A stretch of DNA of 64,000 bases from NCBI RefSeq assembly GCF_042453785.1, contig NC_091665.1, positions 6,705,501 to 6,769,500 on the forward strand, in the 5' to 3' direction. The notes below the pieces were generated by a model. The model had not been told where the DNA came from and did not search any database. It worked only from the letters and a program-made list of their open reading frames with translations. The stretch is from Malus domestica. Taxonomy: Eukaryota > Streptophyta > Magnoliopsida > Rosales > Rosaceae. The stretch's first letter is position 1, and the number at the start of each line of letters is the position of its first letter. A program made the translations under genes and the position numbers. Positions 20,127 through 31,430 of the stretch are shown piece after piece.

Positions 20127-23100
20127 TGTGAAATCCCCGTTCCTAGATTTCATTATTATAATCTAAGTATTGGTATTATTGAGTTTTTATATTATTTTTT
20201 GAGAAATTAATTATTTAAAATCCGTAGACCATTCGAGGTCACAATTTATATTGTTGATTAGATTTCGAGATCATGAACGCATAGGCGAAAGCCGTTTGCG
20301 AATTCGGGTTATAACGGTATAGTTACGGGAGTTTAAAGTTGTGATACTATAGATTTTAGGAATTATTTAGACTCCCACTTTGTGGGAAAGAGGCCCAATC
20401 AGATATTTGGGTTAAGGGACCAATCAGTTAGAAGAGGGAGGGAACTAATCAGATTTTTAAAAGGTTAGGAGCTGCCCAATCAGGAGAAAGAGAAGGAGGG
20501 GAAATGAGGGACCCGAAATGGGTCATTTTTGACCCGCGAACCACCATTTTTGACCCGGCCATTTCTCCTTCATACGAACTCCGTTTTGGGTGATCTTGGT
20601 GTCCATGGAAAGCCCTTGATGAGCCCTACATCCTGGTAGTATTATATTTCCTAACTTATTTCCCATTTTTCCAGTTCAAAGCCACAAACCCACGGGTGTT
20701 CCGACGGCTTTATCCCTTTTCCCGGTGGCTCCGGCAAGTTTCACCATCCATGACCACCACCAAAATACTTCCCTCAACCCTAGGAACAAAGCCCAAGCAA
20801 TGTTGGAGGTGTCGGAGTTCGATTGGAAGCCGAATCAAAGCACACCCTTTTCTAGGGTTTCGGCAGGTTTGAGTGAAATTGATGTGTTTCTCGGCCAAAT
20901 TGGACTTGGCCATAGGTATAAAGTTTGCTCTACTCTTTGAGATCTTCACTTTTGTAATTTTTGGTAATTTTTAAAAATAGTTGAATTTTCCGGCAAGTCG
21001 GGGCGACCGACCGCCACCTGCGGGGGGCGCGTGCGGCGACAGCCTAGCTAGTGGGCCGACGATGTCCTTTTAAGTTCAATTAGATGCCCTGATTTCATAA
21101 TTGATATCCTTATGATATGGTTTGATTGTTTGAACCTAATTTCATTACGATACGTGGCTAGGTCAAAAATATGATTCGACGATCCAACTGTTTGATCGTC
21201 ACCAAACCGCAATGCGTGATAGAACATAATATATTTGGATCATAGAAACTTACGAATTGAGAATCCAATGTATGGATCTTCCCTAATTGGATTTCTAAGT
21301 TTGTAAAATTAAATGTTGACCGCCACTTGAATTTTGAAATTGGCGGAGATCCGACCGTCGGATTGTGTTGAGATTTTAGTATGTTGTTATTTGAGGATAA
21401 TATGGACTTTGGAAAGTTACGGATCCTAAATTCAACATGTGGATCTTCCGGATTGAATTGTGTAGAATTGTGGACCCTACCTTTGATCAAAAGTTGACTT
21501 TTGATCAACATGTCTTGAAACGTCCTAATTACTAAAATTAGTACTACGGGGGACTAAGTGAAGTCTAGTGGGCCTACATTGGTTAGATAGGGACTTGAAT
21601 ATATGAAATATGATTATTATCTTAATTTCTTACATTAGTATCATTTGTGAATATGAATTGGCCTTATAAATATGATTTCTATTGAAATGTGAATTTTATA
21701 TATTTAGCCATAGACATATGCTAATTAAATATGATTTGGCTTGTGTATTGATGATGTTTGTGATATATATGTGTTTAATTAACTTTTAATAATGTGAATG
21801 ATAATGAAGAACGTTATGACAATTATGGGATCTAAATATTGTTTGATAATTATTTGGATATGATTGCCAACTAAATACTTATTTGAACTTGGCACTATTA
21901 CCTAGCATGAGATGGAGATGAAAGTCAGGAGATGAGTTAGGTACTTTATTAGATTTTTAGTAGAATTAGTAATTGAGGGAATTCCTTGTGTTGTGCTCCA
22001 TATGACTAGATGCTAGTTGATATGCAAAATCGATAGCATGTATGCGTATAATTATGTATAAGGTGTGATGATGAGACTACATCATGTAGAAGTGGTGTAT
22101 GGCTGGTCCGGCTTGGTTTATCTGCATTAGGGGACCATACTAATTATGGATCGTGCTTAGTTAATCCGCGTTGGGCGATCCTTATGGCCATTTATACTTA
22201 GGGGTGACCATGCTTGGTTAATCTGCATTGAGTGATCACTAACTAACAGTTCTGTAGGTATGACTCTGCTTGGTTAATCAGCGTTGGGGACTCACTACCT
22301 ACTTGGTTATCTTGACCTTGCTTGGTTAATCCGCGTTGGGGGGTCACTAATGGTCATGCTTGGTATATCCCCATAAGGGGACCATATGCATTCTAGAAGT
22401 AAGGAGGATTAGTTGTACTTGATACATTTGATGGATGAATCATATGCTTGTTTGGATTCAGTTGAGTGATGGTCTGGAATCCTTTCTATTCTGCAATTCC
22501 GTTAAGTGATGGTCCGGAATCGTATCCAGCTTGTATTTCATCGAATGGTTCGATTCTATATGCATGGTACTCCGAGATTTCGTTGAGTGGTCCGGAATCC
22601 CTTTGGTGTCTTGGTCCCTTGGATTTGTTTTCAGCTTCATAGATGTAGGCTTCGGCCGAACTGTGTCGCTCTAACCCTACTTTTCATGGTGTTGTATGAG
22701 ATTATGATTATGAGCTATTGTGATTTGTTTCAAATGAACCGTTGGATGTCTGGGTGACTCCTTCGAAGTTGTTAGAGTTCCTTGGTTAAATTTGTGAAAT
22801 GATATGTTACTGCATTCATTGATTAAACAATTAAATGCTAAGATCATGTATCTTTGATTCATGATTAATTAATTGATGTGATTGTGGAATGACGCTGGGT
22901 ATGATTGAGATTATTATGATTAGAGTAATTGATTAATGTGACTTGAAAATAACATTGTGCTTCATTGGTTCTTTGATATGTTACATACTATGATTTGCGG
23001 TATTCTGTGAAACAAAGTGATTTATATGATGGATGAATTGGAAAGTATCTGTGTGAGAATGGGTTTCATGCGTGTATGAAAGATGATAATTGTTGTTTGA

Positions 23101-23390
23101 CGTAAGGTTGATGTGTAATATGGTGCATTATGATTTTCTGTTAGAAGTATTTTACGAAAAGATTAGAGTTGATGATTGGTGAACTACGAATGGCTTGATC
23201 CCTTTTGAGGGTATGTAGGCAATCTAACGAGGAGGTTAGATGCATCCATAAAGTATAAGAAAAATTATCATGAAATTCAAATCTTGAGTTGTGCATTGTC
23301 CATATCCCGGATGCGGGGTATGTGAGTAATACGAGTATTTGGTAACGTCACGTGTCGATCCTGGACGTATGTCGGGATCGGGGCGTGACA
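20127..23390 (+). mobile_element. 3.26-kb solo LTR of a Gypsy element
   Basis: Begins TGTGAAATCCCCG and ends GGGGCGTGACA (TG..CA). It is flanked by a perfect 5-bp duplication GTGGT (20122-20126 and 23391-23395). No polymerase genes lie inside, so it is a solo LTR left by LTR-LTR recombination, or an element deleted to one LTR. The orientation is provisional. It splits the 5' untranslated part of the second Gypsy element. A block at 23179-23260 (GAATGGCTTGATCCC, GGCAATCTAAC) recurs at 49502-49580. Short ORFs inside are chance. Confidence 0.85.
22095..22390 (+). repeat. Degenerate tandem repeats in the solo LTR
   Basis: At least five units of about 45-60 bp share a core TGCTTGGTTAATCCGCGTTGGG followed by a short GA/TC-CACT tail. 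They are found near 22105, 22155, 22210, 22268, 22318 and 22352, with drifted spacing. Such arrays are common in long plant Gypsy LTRs. Confidence 0.65.
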
Positions 23391-23674
23391 GTGGTTGTTG
23401 TGGTGGTTGCCACGGTGGTGCCCCGTGGGGGTGGTGCCGCTCCACTCATTGTTGTGTTGAGCCTCATAGATCGCCGCGATCCTAATCCTTGAACGTTGGA
23501 ATTTCCGTTCATCTAAGTTTCTGAATCTCTTGTCATTGTACTTTTCTTTTACGTTTTATCGAAGAATGTTTAGAAATAAAAATTCCAAGAATAAGAACGT
23601 ACGAAAAATCTACAAATAAGCAAGGAAACAAAAAACCTTAGATGTGAGAGTCTTCTACAAGTGTGTGACTCAAC

Positions 23675-23692
23675 TCTCAATGAAAGCACCAA
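23675..23692 (-). other. Primer-site motif of the second Gypsy element
   Basis: The minus strand reads TTGGTGCTTTCATTGAGA two bases inside the LTR edge. This motif follows the 5' LTR in many plant Tat-type elements. The tRNA it pairs with is not assigned here. Confidence 0.6.
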
Positions 23693-23694
23693 TT

Positions 23695-24259
23695 TGTGGA
23701 TGCAAATTTCTTCCTCCTTATTCTTGGACATAATTGCGCGTACAAAACAAACAACACCTTAGGTTAAGGCCAAGAGCCTCACGCGCCCACGATGAATGGG
23801 GGGAAGGGCTTTGGCTGAACAACCTCCGATGCCAAAGTTAGAATTTTAAGGGAAAAGTGTTTGGAGAATTTAGAGAATTTAGTAAGAGTGTAGAACTTAG
23901 GTTTTGGAGAGAATGAGGGTGTTTATATAGGGATGTGGCCGGCCCCTTTGGGAGGAGATGGAGCGGCCACTTGGATGGTTTTTTGGGTGAGATTCATAAT
24001 TTGTTAGCTAATTAATAGATTAATTGGGTAATTAATCAATTAATTAGCATATAATTTAGAAATGAATGATTTGGGGGTTACCTTGTGGAGAATATTTGAT
24101 GAGGATGGATGAATTAAGTTTTGAATAAATACCTATTTTGAGCACTTTTGACTTGATTGAGAGATGATCGTCCACTGCTTGTGCATAGAAATCTTGTCTT
24201 TTTTACCTTAAAATCCATGTATCACCTCCATATTTTTCTTAATTATTTTTTGCTCCACA
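23695..24259 (-). mobile_element. 5' LTR of the second Gypsy element (565 bp)
   Basis: The ends are TGTGGATGC at 23695 and GCTCCACA at 24259, forming a 6-bp inverted repeat (TGTGGA/TCCACA) with TG..CA termini, next to the primer-site motif. On the minus strand transcription would run leftwards; a TATATAAAC-like element sits near 23925 (GTTTATATAGG on the plus strand). The right flank 24260-24264 is GGCAG; the matching duplication at the left end is lost. Confidence 0.75.
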
Positions 24260-26499
24260 GGCAGCATGACTTCAGTTTTTGCAAGTGCAAATACTATTAA
24301 CCAACCAGCACATAGAACAAAAGGCCAAATACATACATACAAACCTTGCAGAAGTAGTTGGGTACAATATCCTATTAAATGTTGTATACCATTGGCACCA
24401 GATGATTGGTTTTATGATTTTCCAATAAAATTGTGGTTTCTGCTCATATATAATGGTAAGTGTATGCATGCATGATGCATGTGGGGTAATGTTGATTGGA
24501 ATCCATTCCTCTGGAAGAACAAAGTATACGACCAATGGCAGTGCGAATCCAAATTAATCAGCGTATTCTTTTTCGGATATAAAAGTGCATGTGGGTACGT
24601 AGTTAATACATAATAAAAAATATAAAAAATTCGGAATAAGTCGACCGGAGAAGAATGACATTAACTGGCGACTTTCTCATTTTGTCTTCTGCGCAGTTGT
24701 CAACTGCATAATACATGCATTTCAGCCTATAGATTGTTCCATATATTAAAGGATTATTGAGGATCAAACTTCAACGAAGGTTTTGAATATGTAAACATGA
24801 GAAAAGAGGGGACTGGTTCTCGAGCATTCATTGACTGGAATTGAGATATATAAAACCAGTGCTGGAGAACGAGGCCTTTAGCACCAACTACAGTTCATTA
24901 AGTAGAGAAGCGTTGTGCAGGACTATTTTTGGATATTGATCTCCAATCACAGAAAATCTTCAATTCAAATTTGAAAGTTAGCCTCTAGAGAGAAATTGTT
25001 ATATATTTGCCAAGTTTTCACTAATTTCGTTTGGCTTGGCGTTTGAACTCTCTGCTTAAATGTCCATGTTTTCCACTATTATTGTGCATTTATATAATAT
25101 ATAATATGTGGTTTAGGTTAGTTGGTGAGAGCGAGCTCTCTTACAGGCAAGTTCTCATCCCTCTAAATTAATCTAAGTATTTTTTTAATATCGTTCTATG
25201 TACTAAAAGAAACCTAGTTCTTGGGTGTAAGCCAAAGCATCAGATTCTACGCGCAAGACTAATTTGTGAGATTTATCTATATGGTCCAAAAAGAATAGCT
25301 ATCGTTAATAGTCGTTAAATATCATTTATAGAATAAAACTTGTATATAGTCGTAGTTAATAGCAATTCAAATTTTAGTTATCCTACTAGAGAGCATGTCA
25401 AGATGTAGCGTTGGAAAAAGAGGCGCCATAATTTTTTAGAACTACATAGAGGTTATTTATGTTTTGTTATTATATGTGAACGCAAGTGTGTAAATAGATT
25501 TTTTTTTCAATTTCACAATATAAATATATGCTTGCATATATAAAAAAAATTTATACTTTAAAAGAGGGAGGCAGAAAGAGGGGAGAAGGTGTGGGTGTGG
25601 GTGTGTTACTTTACTATAAGGGGTAGTACATAGGGCAACTTGAGAGTTGAGATTTTAGTTGTGATTTACGTATTGTTGGACTGTGCCATGCACGGTTAAT
25701 TTTCAACATGATATGTATATGTTTTCCTCACATGTAATAAAAACAAAATTTTTTTTTTAAATTGCACATTATGTTGTGCACATACGAAAATTTTACAACT
25801 TATTTGAGTTTGGAGGTTTATAAATATTTATGACTCTGCATTGGAGTTATACATTTGAATCTATAAATTATAAGGATCGATATTGAAACGGAGTGTTGGA
25901 TGTTAACTACCTAACACCCTCCTCTTCTGCTTTTATCCAAACTCCCAAATATATAAATATGAATGAAAATGGGCAACATACAAATTGGAGGATGTGCTAA
26001 CTAAAAACTAGATGAGGATACTTTTGCCATTGTATGGGTGACAAGATAACGAAATAACTAACATTGAGATTTAGTTGCGTTTATATTAGTTTCTTGTGCA
26101 ACATTTCATTAAATGGGTATCTAATCCAAAATACTAATTGATTAATACCCTTAATTACTATTTAAAATAAAAAAATGATAATTTAATCTCAAACCTCCCT
26201 TAAATTCTTTTATTTTGTAACTAAACAAATCAACACATTACATTATATATGTACTACATCGCATGATCATGCCTTGTACAAACTTATTAATGCACTCCTT
26301 GTCAGAGTACCGGAAAAGAAGGACTACATAATCCAACAAACCAAATGCAGAAAGAAAATTTATAATTGATAGAAATAAAGATAAACAGTGTCTACTGTCT
26401 ACATAATTTTTCCAGTATTACAATACGTGCGCGGACGATTAATTTGCATGTAGCAGGCTCTGCAGCTCGTCAATCCATTTGCGTTAGGTCCTGGGGACT
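24260..26499. other. Intergenic, AT-rich
   Basis: No supportable gene. A TATA-like ATATATAAAACC occurs at about 24845-24856 on the plus strand, with no ORF after it. The 69-codon ORF at 24266-24475 has no recognisable motif and overlaps an equally long antisense ORF. The rest is low-complexity AT-rich sequence. Confidence 0.5.
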
Positions 26500-26602
26500 C
26501 TAGTTAATCTTACCACCAGACCCGTCAGATAGGCCTGGCCTACTTTTAAGGATAGGAGCTTTCTGTGTAATACATAATTAATTAATTAGAACATTATTTC
26601 AA

Positions 26603-26633
<31 letters not shown>

Positions 26634-26913
26634 ACCGTACCGAACTCTCCGGGTCTGTTTCAACAGGAGTAGGAGCAGCTTCTGGATTTGCGGGTGGATC
26701 ATTGGAAACTGGCGTATCTGCAACGGGAGTTTCTGCAGTTTTACCTGGGCACTCCGCAACTTGTTCTATCTTCTCAGCACCGAAACACTTGAAAAGAGCT
26801 CTTATTGTTGCTTCAAGGAATGAGCTACGAAGCTTGGGCTTGTAATAAGCATCGAATACAACTACTTCCACATCATCAGTAGTAGTGCTCATCATCTCCT
26901 CCTGTGTTGACAC
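26500..26913 (-). CDS. Small two-exon protein of unknown function (111 aa)
   Basis: Exon 1 is 26641-26913 and exon 2 is 26500-26562. The intron starts GTACGG at 26640 and ends TTACACAG at 26563, keeping frame, and carries a 25-bp CT tract. The protein starts MSTQEEMMSTTTDDVEVVVF. It has an ordered part at about residues 20-45 (YYKPKLRSSFLEATIRALFK) followed by Cys-Phe-Gly, then a Pro/Ala/Thr/Glu-rich acidic tail (PVADTPVSNDPPANPEAAP). Exon 2 adds a basic end (KAPILKSRPGLSDG). No signal peptide or membrane helix is apparent. A TATA-like CTATTTAATGG lies about 90 bp upstream of the ATG, with a CATGCATG element just beyond. I do not recognise the family. The splice sites, start context and promoter make it a probable real gene. 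The exon 2 choice is inference. Confidence 0.6.
26609..26633. repeat. (AG)n microsatellite
   Basis: About 25 bp of AG repeats, read as CT on the coding strand of the small gene, seven bases inside the intron donor. Confidence 0.9.
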
Positions 26914-29169
26914 TATTGTCGATGATTTTTCCAGTTTTGTGTTTATGATCTCTTCCTTGATTTACTTTAGTTTCTTCTTCCCTCCCCTCCCATTAAATAG
27001 ATCGTTCATGCATGGACTTTGTCACTTCCTTCACAATAAATTAATCTGCGGTTCTCATTGACCCAAAACAATTTATCCAATAAATAATCAGGTTTCATAC
27101 TATACAATGTGATAAATAATTCGTTAGCAATAATTAAGTATCAAACTGGCAATATGTAAGTGTTGAATCTGATTCAGTCCTATTGATTCAAACTTACAAG
27201 AGTCAGTCTTAATGATTTAAGTTATTACTTTTTAGCATCATTACATTGTTCTTTTTTTTTTTTTTTGAAAAATTTTCTTAAGGAGAGGCCATTTTGATAA
27301 ATTTCACACAGGATCTTCGAAATCTCAAAAACCGTCCGGGACATAAAATATGTCGTTTTGAATGAGAATGACACGAGAAACAATACTTAGCAACTTTGCT
27401 TGTGATATAGGGGCAATTTTGGCCAAATCCTTCGTTTACCATCCCAAACAACACGTAAAGTTTTAGGAATACTTTCGGTACTTTGTTAACTGTTCATTTT
27501 ATTTCCTATTTGAACGTTATGTCCTTCTACAGTTTGAATTTATGTTTAGGACACATAATATTTAAACCTCTTGGGTGTTGGAATTTTTATCTTTCAACTA
27601 TTATTCAATAAACGTGAGTTTTCCCTCTATTTTCCTAGTGGATTCTGGATGGAATTTCTTTCTATTTTCTCTTATTATATATCTCACTACGTCAGTTACT
27701 TTTTCCTTATAAATGAAGAGGAATACTATTAAATCTTAATATTATTGGCAAAGAATCAACATGCCTATCATGTCATGTGGCATTCGTATGTTCGATTTCC
27801 TCTCCCTGTGAATTAAAATAATTTAAAATTTTGTCATTTTAAAATAAAACAAATACCTTTAAAAAACAATGACAAATCTATAATTTAGTTGACTAAGAAC
27901 ATTCACTTTTGAATTCAAAGTCTGGAGTTAAGTTCCACTATAACTTAAAATAAATGGATAAAGAGGCCTCATAGATAAATAAAAGATTAAAAAACAATTT
28001 GTGTGTTTGGTCTTTCTGTGGGAACGGCCTTCACAAACAATGAGGTGGGAGGAGGGTTCATGTTTTATTCTAGTTAGACTTTGGAATTTACTAGTGCAGA
28101 TGGTTCTTTTTTTTTATCCATTCAAAGCAAAAGTATGACCAGTGGGAAGTGGGAACTCAAATCGGGCTAACATATGTATGTAACGATTTCTACTTAACAG
28201 CTATGTCAACATACTCTATCAAAGAATATATATGAATGTCGGATGAATTGTATTCAACTAATTGTCACCACCTAATCTCATATTATATTTTCTCTAATCT
28301 ATCATTGCGGCTAATTAGATCACGATAACTTAATTAATGTGTTTTTAACAAACTGACATATTCTATGTGGGACAAGTTGCTGCTAATAATAAAATACGCG
28401 CACACATGCAAAGATGGAGAGACTCGATCGCCAAATTAGAGGGGTAAATATAGAGATCATCATTAGGCCAAATTGAGTGCTTTGAGAGTATGTACGTAGG
28501 AACATTAAGACATTTGTTAAAGAGTAATGTTAAGAAGATTTTTTTTTTTTTTAAATAAGATTATATTTTAAAACACATTGGTGTACTATTGTTTGGACCC
28601 AAAATTACATCATCAGCCGTTAGGTGGGCATAGCTCCCAACCATCGGATGAAAAGTGAATTACAAATATTTTTAATCTATTTCACTTTAATTATTATCAA
28701 GATATTATCCATCAGAGTGATTATCTTGGAGATTATGTTAAAGTATTTTTACATCAACAAATAGACTTTTTCTCCAACATGATTATAGTTATATTTCATC
28801 TTATCATGTAGAAGTCTAATTTCACCAATGATATACTCGATGGGGTTCAACTTGAGGAGGCATCTGTAATATTTTCACTTGGCCGGTCAAATAGGGATAT
28901 GCCACGTGAGTTATATCATGCATGGGATGAGCAGGAGATAAGGATGGCATACCATGAATTATTGGAATTGTTTCCCAAAGTCATCACCATGTATGCACGT
29001 GGTCAGGTATTTGAAATTTTGAGCCTGGCTATCACCGATTCATGTTGTGATAATTGTTAGCAAAGGGATTGGCTTATCAAGAGTTAAAAAGTGGCGGTGA
29101 TATCGTGTATTAGCACGGGGAGGAGGTGGTAGAGGTGCAATTGGAGTCCACAAAACTACCAACCGCATA
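26914..29169. other. Intergenic, AT-rich
   Basis: The first 150 bp on the right of the small gene are its probable promoter (minus strand CTATTTAATGG near 26995). Beyond that I see only AT-rich sequence with poly-T tracts (27250, 28540) and no ORF of note. Confidence 0.5.
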
Positions 29170-29760
29170 CTCATTCCTATAAATACAAGACTCGATGCAA
29201 CAAAAGAGGACCTTCAATTCAACACACAAAACTGTCCTGCGCAAACTTTCTCAACAATTTTGAGATTTTTTTTATTTTCTTTTTCGCCGACACATCTTCA
29301 GTTGGCATAAACAACACTGTTGGCATAAACAGCACTGTCGCCTTAGAATCAGCCGATCTCGCAGCATCTTCAGTTGGCATAAACAGCACTACGTTGAGGC
29401 CGATTGGTTACCTATCCAAGTCTCGGTCGAGAAGGATTTCCGAATCCTTGTTGTCGAGGTCATCTCATCAGCTTTCTCGGCGAAGTGAGATGTTGCGAGT
29501 TACTACATTTGGCACATTGGAAGCCGAATTTGATATTGAACTTCTCTAAGTTAGCAGCCTTGTCTTCAGGCTCTAGAACCCGAAGGCCGAGACAAGTTCC
29601 TTCCTTGGCCGCAGTCACAAGATCAAGAAGTCAGCAGCGCACCCAACATGACATCAACATATTTTACTCCTCGGCTGAGCTCGGGCGACGAGTTGGCACG
29701 CCCCGCACACAACCGAAGAATGTAGTTAGCTCATAGATTACTAGGCTTGCGCGCCACGTA
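29170..29760. mobile_element. Retroelement LTR-like fragment
   Basis: Begins around a TATA-like CCTATAAATAC. It contains three copies of TTGGCATAAACAGCACT-type sequence (29298-29390) followed by a GC-rich stretch with GGCCGAGACAAGTTCC and CTCGGCGAAG. I recognise it as part of a repeat common in Rosaceae genomes, probably an LTR. Ends and target duplication could not be found. Confidence 0.4.
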
Positions 29761-29920
29761 AGCTTGGTAGTTTTTAGGGTGAACAACTATATAAGAAGTT
29801 TGATCTTAAGTCGATCTTTGATTATTGGCTCTAATATGGATCGTTCCATGAGTCGTGATCTATTTTCCAAAATTATATATATAAGTAAAAGCTGCACAGT
29901 TTTCTTTTTCTTTTTCTCAA

Positions 29921-30231
29921 GAGTAATGTTATTCATACTATGTTTTTATACCATATTTCTATACCACCTTAGGTGGCATCTAATGTGGACAACCACATCA
30001 TTTGAAAAATTTGCAAAATTCAAGGAAATGAAGGAGAAAAACTCCTCGTATACCACAATCATAATTTAATTAACTAATTTTTCTTAATTATTAATTTATT
30101 AAATAATGAACTAAATTTAAAAATCTGATTAATTCAAATGATGTGGCTGTCCACATCAAATGTCACCTAAGGGGATATGAAAATGTGATACAAAAATATG
30201 GTACAAAAATATGGTATGAATAGCATTACTC
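29921..30231. mobile_element. Mutator-type MITE, copy 1 (311 bp)
   Basis: Inverted ends GAGTAATGTTATTCATAC and GTATGAATAGCATTACTC are flanked by 9-bp sequences TTTTCTCAA (29912-29920) and TTTTCCCAA (30232-30240), an 8-of-9 match. A 9-bp duplication with long inverted repeats indicates a Mutator-like MITE. The interior is AT-rich and non-coding. Copy 2 at 45717 is the same element in reverse orientation. Confidence 0.85.
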
Positions 30232-30248
30232 TTTTCCCAATGGCTCCA

Positions 30249-31430
30249 AATAGACCTATAAACAGGTTGAATTTATTGGGTTTGGGCCGGATTTCACTCG
30301 ACCTGTTAAGTTAACGGGTCACCCACACCCATCCCTTAAACTAATAAGTCATCCAAATCCAACTCGTTAAACTAGTGAGTCACCCATTAACACCCACTAA
30401 CAATTTCTTTTTGGTTTTTACATTCCCATTCATATTACACATATTTTAATCAAGATTTCAAGTATGGAGGTCCAACACGTTTAAAAGTACCCAAATGCAA
30501 AGTTGGTATGTTTTACAAGTTACAGTTGGCAATAGTTGTATGATAAAACCTTGTAATCAAGTTACAACCCAACACTAATCAAAATCATAGTAACTATCAG
30601 TCTAACATCTATAGCAGTACAGATCGAAGGATCAACTACAATTTTTGAGTTCAGGTACAAGATATTCATCCTGCCTGGAAAATTTACCCAGATGAGTAAG
30701 TAAATGTTAGATCCTGCAAAAACTTTCTTATGTGCTCAAAATTTCTAATTCATCAGAGCTTTCACAACCTGGACTTAGTACCATGTTCTACCATCCTCCT
30801 AGCCCGATTCATCTATATTCAATTAATTGAAAGAACTACTCAATTAATTGAAAAACTTACCAATTTCATTTGAATTCAAATGGATGATTAAAATCATGGT
30901 GAATTGAATTCAAATGAAGCAAAGAACAAGCCAATACAAGACAAAAGAAAACAAGCCAAGCTGAAAAGAAACCGAAACACAAAATCCGAAGGTTTTAAAC
31001 TTTCAATTGATACTGATAGCACGCAAAACAGAGAACAGGACAGCCAGCTGCCTCTCAAAAGCACCAGAAACAGGAAAATATTAACAGAGCTTCACAAGGA
31101 AGAGAGAGGTTGAAGAGGTGAGTGACCTTTGCCAAATAACGAAGTGGATGAAGAGTAGATAGAGACTAGAGAGTAAAACAAGAGTGTGAGACAAAGAGTC
31201 AGCAAGGGTTTTTTTTTTTTTTTTCTCTTTTTGTAAAGTCTTCATTGAAATTACACAAGACACCCTTAATAACGGGTGCTGATATGTTTCGTGGGTTGAC
31301 CCAAAGTGACTCTTATTTAACAAGTTTACTGAACAACAACCCAACTAGCTAAGCATTAACCCAAATACTAATTTTAACGTGTTAGTCGGGTTGGGTTAAC
31401 GGGTTAAGTATAAAATAACAGGTCTAGACC
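30249..31430. repeat. Possible non-autonomous hAT-like element
   Basis: The two ends carry mirror-image sequence: TAGACCT..GGGTTTGGGCC..TTAACGGGTCACCC on the left and TCGGGTTGGGTTAACGGGTTA..AGGTCTA on the right. This resembles the GGGTTAACGGG-rich ends of some plant hAT-like elements. I could not find a clean 8-bp duplication, so the boundaries are approximate. The ORF at 30904-31113 within it has no known motif. Confidence 0.35.

Larger units (their letters stand above)
14007..24259 (-). mobile_element. Second Ty3/Gypsy element (Tat/Retand-like), deleted
   Basis: Read on the minus strand: 5' LTR (24259-23695), primer-site motif, gag (18993-18457), an RNase H remnant (about 17880-17188) and integrase (17017-16190). 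Protease and most of RT are missing between gag and RNase H. It is interrupted by a 3.26-kb solo LTR (20127-23390) and a hAT-type element (14936-16165). No 3' LTR matching TGTGGATGCAAATTTC is found on the left, so that end is lost. 14007-14927 and the 5' region to 23694 hold no readable ORF. Confidence 0.7.

Noticed and set aside
24266..24475. 69-codon plus-strand ORF next to the Gypsy LTR
   Set aside because: No homology recognised, and overlapped by a longer antisense ORF; no splice or promoter support tied to it.
30904..31113. Lys-rich 69-codon ORF
   Set aside because: Low-complexity composition in a repeat; no homology or regulatory support.
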